DNA from: Planctomycetaceae bacterium
Lineage (GTDB): Bacteria; Planctomycetota; Planctomycetia; Pirellulales; UBA1268
Assembly (NCBI GenBank): GCA_947453125.1
Contig: CANGGC010000039.1
Coordinates: forward strand, 1-9,761
Length of the DNA stretch: 9,761 bases
Direction of reading: 5' to 3'
Shown here piece after piece: positions 7,041 to 9,761 of the stretch; position 1 is the stretch's first letter, and each line of letters opens with the position of its first letter. The notes beneath the pieces are model-generated. The model was not told the DNA's origin, ran no database searches, and saw only the letters and a program-made list of their open reading frames with translations. The translations under genes were made by a program, and so were the position numbers.

Positions 7041-8291
7041 TCAGAGGAGTTGCGAGAGAAAAGTCCGCGCCGGGACGACGAGCGGACCATCCGGACGGGC
7101 GAAGCAATCCGCCGTGATCGGCTCGGCGTCGATCACCACCTGGAAGGCGTGGGGGGCGCCGAGTTGCCGTTGGAAGTGAGCGAGCGCCCCTTGGAGCTGC
7201 CCTGACGATTGCTTCACCTCGACCAGAAACCACGGGCGGCCATCGCGGACCACGACGAAGTCGACTTCCCGCTTTTCCTTGTCGCGGAGATACGCCAGCT
7301 GGAACTCCCCGAGGCCGAGGTCGGTCCAGCCCTCGACGGCCTTGAGCAGGTGGCAGGCCACGAACGTCTCGGCCCGTTTTCCGACGTCACTGACCAGCGC
7401 CCAGTCGCGCAGGTACCACTTCGGTTCCTTTCGCAGACTGCGGGCCACGTTGGTGAACCACGGCTGGAGCATGAACCCGAGATAGAAGCCCGAGAGCGTT
7501 CCCAGCCAGCGACGGGCCGTGTCCACCGACACGCCGACCAGGGCCGCGAGCTTGCTGAAAATCACCTGGTCTCCCGAATGCGCCTCGAGATACCGGACGA
7601 GCGCCTCGATCTGACCGAGTTCGTGGATCTGTGTGAGGTCACGGATGTCCTCCCGCACGAGTTGCTGGCGGCGGAGCGCCGCCCACCGCCGCGTGAAGCG
7701 CCGATCTCGCTTCGTGAAGGGCTCCGGGAAGCCACCGTGCTCCCACAGCGCTTCCCATTCCTGCGCGGGGATCCCGCACGGGGACCGCACGATCCGCATC
7801 TCGTCAGGAAGACGTGGATCGACAAGCTCACCGACCGTGAAGGGATGCATCCGGTAGAGCAGATAGCGCCCCATGAGGCTGTCGCCCCCCCGGCGGTAGA
7901 CGTCGAGACGGGAACTCCCGGTCACGAGGAGCTTCGTTCGTGCCCCGTAGGTGTCGAAGAACCCCTTGAGGAACGCCTTCCACTTTCCGTACTTGTGGAT
8001 CTCATCGATGAGGGTCACTCGGGGTGTCGACGTCAGCCGCTCGAGCGCGAGCCGGCCTGCCGTCGCGGCGGGCCCGGCGAGCATCACGCCCCGATCGTCG
8101 GCGTTGTCCCAATTGAGCGTCTCGTCGGCTCGGCGGCCGCACGCGGTCGTCTTCCCCACCTGACGCGGGCCAGCGACGAACGCCATTTGGCGATCCTCGC
8201 GCAGATGCCGATCGAGCATCGCGTCGTAGATCCGTTCCCTGGGAACGCTTGGAAGATCGATTTCCGGGTCGGCGGCCATCCCGACCATCAT
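7041..8291 (-). CDS. AAA ATPase with DUF4143 C-terminal domain
   Basis: The 416-residue product is a one-domain AAA (AAA_14) ATPase followed by DUF4143. Walker A is GPRQVGKT (41-48, with Lys47 and Thr48) and Walker B is VTLIDE (92-97). LLVTGSSRLDVYRRGG follows as the next conserved strand. The C-terminal part has the family's WYLRDWAL segment and a PD-(D/E)xK-like core, Asp344 in EVDF followed by Glu358-x-Lys360 (EVK). The family is widespread and mobile, often horizontally spread, with no settled function; nuclease activity is suggested by the motif only. The start is uncertain. ATGs at 8291, 8288 and 8279 all fit family length; a GTG at 8432 would add a 47-residue Lys/Arg-rich extension from low-GC DNA and is less likely. 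None has a clear Shine-Dalgarno. The likely starts lie in or beside a large palindrome. The gene stands alone, convergent with the oxidoreductase gene and divergent from the TetR gene. Confidence 0.88.
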   Translation of the reverse strand: MMVGMAADPEIDLPSVPRERIYDAMLDRHLREDRQMAFVAGPRQVGKTTACGRRADETLNWDNADDRGVMLAGPAATAGRLALERLTSTPRVTLIDEIHKYGKWKAFLKGFFDTYGARTKLLVTGSSRLDVYRRGGDSLMGRYLLYRMHPFTVGELVDPRLPDEMRIVRSPCGIPAQEWEALWEHGGFPEPFTKRDRRFTRRWAALRRQQLVREDIRDLTQIHELGQIEALVRYLEAHSGDQVIFSKLAALVGVSVDTARRWLGTLSGFYLGFMLQPWFTNVARSLRKEPKWYLRDWALVSDVGKRAETFVACHLLKAVEGWTDLGLGEFQLAYLRDKEKREVDFVVVRDGRPWFLVEVKQSSGQLQGALAHFQRQLGAPHAFQVVIDAEPITADCFARPDGPLVVPARTFLSQLL

Positions 8292-8346
8292 GAGCTGAAT
8301 CGTAAAATGGTCAAGACCAAAACGCGATGCATCTAAGAATGGTCGG
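8281..8346. repeat. 66-bp imperfect palindrome over the AAA ATPase start
   Basis: Outer arms CCGACCAT (8281-8288) and ATGGTCGG (8339-8346) are perfect 8-base inverted copies. An inner palindrome TGGTCAAGACCA (8308-8319) has exactly the same centre (8313.5). Between them a third matched block, ATCG 8299-8302 with CGAT 8325-8328, and scattered pairs bring the total to 22 of 33 possible pairs by hand count. In minus-strand RNA the 3' arm contains ATG ATG at 8291-8286, two of the candidate start codons of the ATPase gene. It could be an operator with four GACCA half-sites or an RNA hairpin that hides the start; see findings. Confidence 0.6.
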
Positions 8347-8447
8347 ATTTTTCTTCGCCCTTCTTCCTTCATTTTCCCGCGTTTCCACAAGGTTATGCTC
8401 AATAATCTCCCCCGCCGCTTGATTTTTTCCACGAAAAAGACGATTGT

Positions 8448-8465
8448 TTCAAACAGACGTTTGAA
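8448..8465. promoter_or_regulatory. Candidate TetR-family operator
   Basis: TTCAAACAGACGTTTGAA has perfect 7-base arms (8448-8454 and 8459-8465) around a 4-base centre, 72 bases before the TetR start and about 160 before the ATPase start. Size, symmetry and position fit an autoregulatory operator in a divergent promoter region, which is the usual arrangement for TetR-family repressors. Binding is inferred, not shown. Confidence 0.5.
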
Positions 8466-8509
8466 TTGTCATGCCGCTGACTTCGCAGGTGTTTCCGGCG
8501 ACGAATCGC

Positions 8510-8525
8510 CCCCACGTGGGGCCCC
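8510..8525. repeat. Nested G/C palindrome next to the TetR ribosome binding site
   Basis: CCCCACGTGGGG (8510-8521) is a perfect 12-base palindrome, and its right arm is shared with a second palindrome GGGGCCCC (8518-8525). The pair ends one base before the GGAGG ribosome binding site at 8527-8531. It could be a second operator, or in RNA let two mutually exclusive pairings form beside the ribosome binding site. Confidence 0.5.
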
Positions 8526-8526
8526 G

Positions 8527-8531
8527 GGAGG
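8527..8531 (+). promoter_or_regulatory. Ribosome binding site of the TetR gene
   Basis: GGAGG lies six bases upstream of the ATG at 8538. A second GGAGG at 8533-8537 directly abuts the ATG, too close to act for this start. This strong site decides the start codon. Confidence 0.75.
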
Positions 8532-8537
8532 TGGAGG

Positions 8538-9206
8538 ATGGCCGAAGACGCGCGGGGGCGGCTGATCGATGCGGCCGGGCGGGCGTTCGCCGAACGCGGC
8601 TTTGAGGGGGCGAGCGTCCGTGACATCTGCAGCGATGCAGGCGTCAATGTCGCCGCCATCAACTACCACTTCGGTGACAAGCAGTCGCTCTACGTCGCCT
8701 GCCTCGAGCAGGCCCAGTGCAGTGAGTCGCGGCAGACCCTCCGGGCAGCCGATCCGTCCCTGCCACCGGAAGCCAGACTCCACGGCTTCATCCGCGGCAT
8801 GCTCGCCGCCCAGGGAGATCCCGATCGGCCACGGTGGCACAATTCGTTGATGCTCCGCGAGATGGCCCATCCGACCGCTGCTGCGGCGGCGGTGTTGCAG
8901 CGCTACATCCGCCCGCTCGCCGACACGCTCCGCGAAATCCTCGAACAGCTCAGCCCCGGTGTCTCGGAAATGCCGCACGACGGCTGGCCCGTCGGCTTCA
9001 GCGTCGTCTCGCAGGTGCTTTTCTACGCCGTCCACCGCCCCGTCGTCCGCCTCTTGATGGGCGAGGCGGAGCACGACGCTCTCGACGTCGATTTCCTCGC
9101 CGATCACATCACCCGCTTCTCGCTGGCCGCGCTCAGCCGCGGGCCGAATATCGTCGGCCTGTCCGCCGCGCCATCGGCCGGGACAAGGAAGACGGTGCCA
9201 CGATGA
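8538..9206 (+). CDS. TetR/AcrR-family repressor, CecR/CerR-like C-terminal domain
   Basis: The 222-residue product is a predicted dimeric DNA-binding repressor. The N-terminal helix-turn-helix is typical: LIDAAGRAFAERGFEGASV, then DICSDAGVNVAAINYHFGDK (about 29-48), followed by SLYVACLEQA. The C-terminal part has the shape of the CecR/CerR (DUF1956) ligand domain: a conserved LREMAHPT segment (about 104-111) followed by YIRPLADTLREILEQL. E. coli CecR of this type controls genes for transport and antibiotic sensitivity. Here the gene overlaps the next one (ATGA, 9203-9206), a DevC-like ABC permease, so it most likely represses its own efflux or export operon. Palindromes at 8448-8465 and 8510-8525 upstream are candidate binding sites. 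The inducer is unknown. Confidence 0.92.
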   Translation: MAEDARGRLIDAAGRAFAERGFEGASVRDICSDAGVNVAAINYHFGDKQSLYVACLEQAQCSESRQTLRAADPSLPPEARLHGFIRGMLAAQGDPDRPRWHNSLMLREMAHPTAAAAAVLQRYIRPLADTLREILEQLSPGVSEMPHDGWPVGFSVVSQVLFYAVHRPVVRLLMGEAEHDALDVDFLADHITRFSLAALSRGPNIVGLSAAPSAGTRKTVPR

Positions 9207-9761
9207 ACTGGGTCGCCTGGAAGATGCTCAACGGCGACACCGCCAAGTATCTCGGCACCGTGTTCGGCGTCGCCTTCGGGGTGCTCCTCATCACCCAGCA
9301 GGCCTCGATCTTCGTCGGCCTCATGAGCCGCACAGCCAATCCCCTCCGCGACGTCCGCGAGGCAAGCGTGTGGGTCACCGACCGCCACCAGCAAAATGCC
9401 GACGAGATCGAGCCGATCTCCGACGGCGCCGTCCACCGGATCCGCGGCGTGGAGGGTATGGACTGGGCGGTGCGGCTCTACAAGGGAGTGGCCCGGGCCC
9501 GCCGTCCTGACGGAATCTTCCGCCAGGTGATCCTCTTGGGAGTCGACGACCACAGCTTCGTCGGAGCGCCGCGGACGATTCTCATGGGCGACCTCGCCGA
9601 TCTCCGCAGGCCTTCGGCGGTGTTCATCGACAAGGCGGGGCACGAGTCACTCTGGCCCGGCGAACCGCTGCAACTCGGCCGGGAAATCGAGATGAACGAG
9701 CGGCGGGCCGTGATCGTCGGCATCTGCGAGACCTCGGCGCCGTTCCAATCCTTTCCGGTCG
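9203..9761 (+). CDS. ABC transporter permease, FtsX/DevC-like (5' part)
   Basis: The ATG at 9203 overlaps the TetR stop and the frame stays open to the window end, giving 186 residues of an incomplete protein. The short cytoplasmic start MNWVAWKMLNGDTAKYLG is followed by a transmembrane helix at about 16-41 (TVFGVAFGVLLITQQASIF), then a periplasmic domain of the MacB/FtsX type: ASVWVTDRH, VRGVEGMDWAVRLYKG-like, RQVILLGVDD, AVFIDKAGHESLWPGEPLQLG, RRAVIVGICE. This series is characteristic of the DevC/MacB-like permeases that, with an ATPase and an HlyD-type adaptor, export lipids, glycolipids, peptides or drugs across the envelope without full transport through the permease itself. The partner ATPase and adaptor genes should lie just beyond 9761. 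The substrate is unknown. Confidence 0.9.
   Translation, partial: MNWVAWKMLNGDTAKYLGTVFGVAFGVLLITQQASIFVGLMSRTANPLRDVREASVWVTDRHQQNADEIEPISDGAVHRIRGVEGMDWAVRLYKGVARARRPDGIFRQVILLGVDDHSFVGAPRTILMGDLADLRRPSAVFIDKAGHESLWPGEPLQLGREIEMNERRAVIVGICETSAPFQSFPV

Larger units (their letters stand above)
8292..8537. other. Divergent intergenic region, low GC, rich in palindromes
   Basis: This 246-base gap separates the minus-strand ATPase gene from the TetR gene. By hand count 80 of 180 bases in 8281-8460 are G or C (44%), far below the neighbours. It holds one short hairpin TTTTTC-CAC-GAAAAA (8424-8438), an operator-like palindrome (8448-8465) and a G/C palindrome (8510-8525). Both divergent promoters should lie here, but I could not identify a convincing -35/-10 pair on either strand. 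No small gene or structured RNA is recognised. Confidence 0.6.

Noticed and set aside
5518..7233. Minus-strand open frame of 571 codons antisense to the oxidoreductase
   Set aside because: The composition is that of a high-GC shadow, and it overlaps the certain Gfo/Idh/MocA gene and the ATPase gene's 3' end.
7209..8336. Plus-strand open frame of 375 codons antisense to the ATPase
   Set aside because: The minus strand has Walker A, Walker B and DUF4143 features; the plus-strand product has none.
8281..8346. Integron attC site or IS200/IS605-type end
   Set aside because: The palindrome lacks the GTTRRRY/RYYYAAC core boxes of attC, and no integrase or transposase gene is in the window.
8292..8432. 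N-terminal extension of the ATPase from GTG 8432
   Set aside because: The added 47 residues are Lys/Arg-rich, come from low-GC palindromic DNA, have no ribosome binding site and exceed the usual family start.

Overview
The window is high-GC (about two thirds G+C in the coding parts) bacterial chromosome. Its gene mix points to a planctomycete, probably of the Pirellulales type. The clues are a Tat-exported Gfo/Idh/MocA oxidoreductase, a secreted PQQ-like beta-propeller protein of the 'QWRGP...GKGWSSP' kind, a xylose-isomerase-like TIM-barrel protein, a Gly/Trp-rich exported protein, and a DevC-like ABC permease behind a CecR-like TetR regulator. This placement is inferred from protein style only; no rRNA, tRNA or marker gene is present.

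Layout, left to right. Positions 1-309 hold the C-terminal end of a sugar phosphate isomerase/epimerase. Positions 395-1507 encode an exported Gly/Trp/His-rich protein with short tandem repeats and a TPR-like C-terminal half. Positions 1581-2963 encode histidinol dehydrogenase (hisD) with all expected zinc and catalytic residues. It overlaps by ATGA a 63-residue membrane miniprotein (2960-3151). Next come three exported proteins in one direction: a GH16 beta-glucanase-like hydrolase (3193-4212), a PQQ-like beta-propeller protein (4260-5624) and a Tat-dependent Gfo/Idh/MocA oxidoreductase (5656-6957). Gaps between them are 47 and 31 bases, so they may form a carbohydrate-processing operon. On the minus strand, 7041-8291 encodes an AAA ATPase of the DUF4143 family. 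It is convergent with the oxidoreductase and divergent from the next unit. At the right end a TetR/CecR-like repressor (8538-9206) overlaps by ATGA the start of an FtsX/DevC-like ABC permease, which runs off the window at 9761.

The most unusual stretch is the divergent intergenic region 8292-8537 and its edge. Bases 8281-8460 are only about 44% G+C by hand count. The region carries four separate dyad symmetries. One is a 66-bp imperfect palindrome (8281-8346) whose inner and outer arms share the same centre and whose one arm contains the likely start codons of the AAA ATPase. Another is an 18-bp TetR-operator-like palindrome (8448-8465). A third is a nested G/C palindrome (8510-8525) touching the ribosome binding site of the TetR gene. 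No mobile element, CRISPR array, RNA gene or clear new multi-gene system was seen. The window looks mostly like ordinary planctomycete chromosome with one interesting control region.
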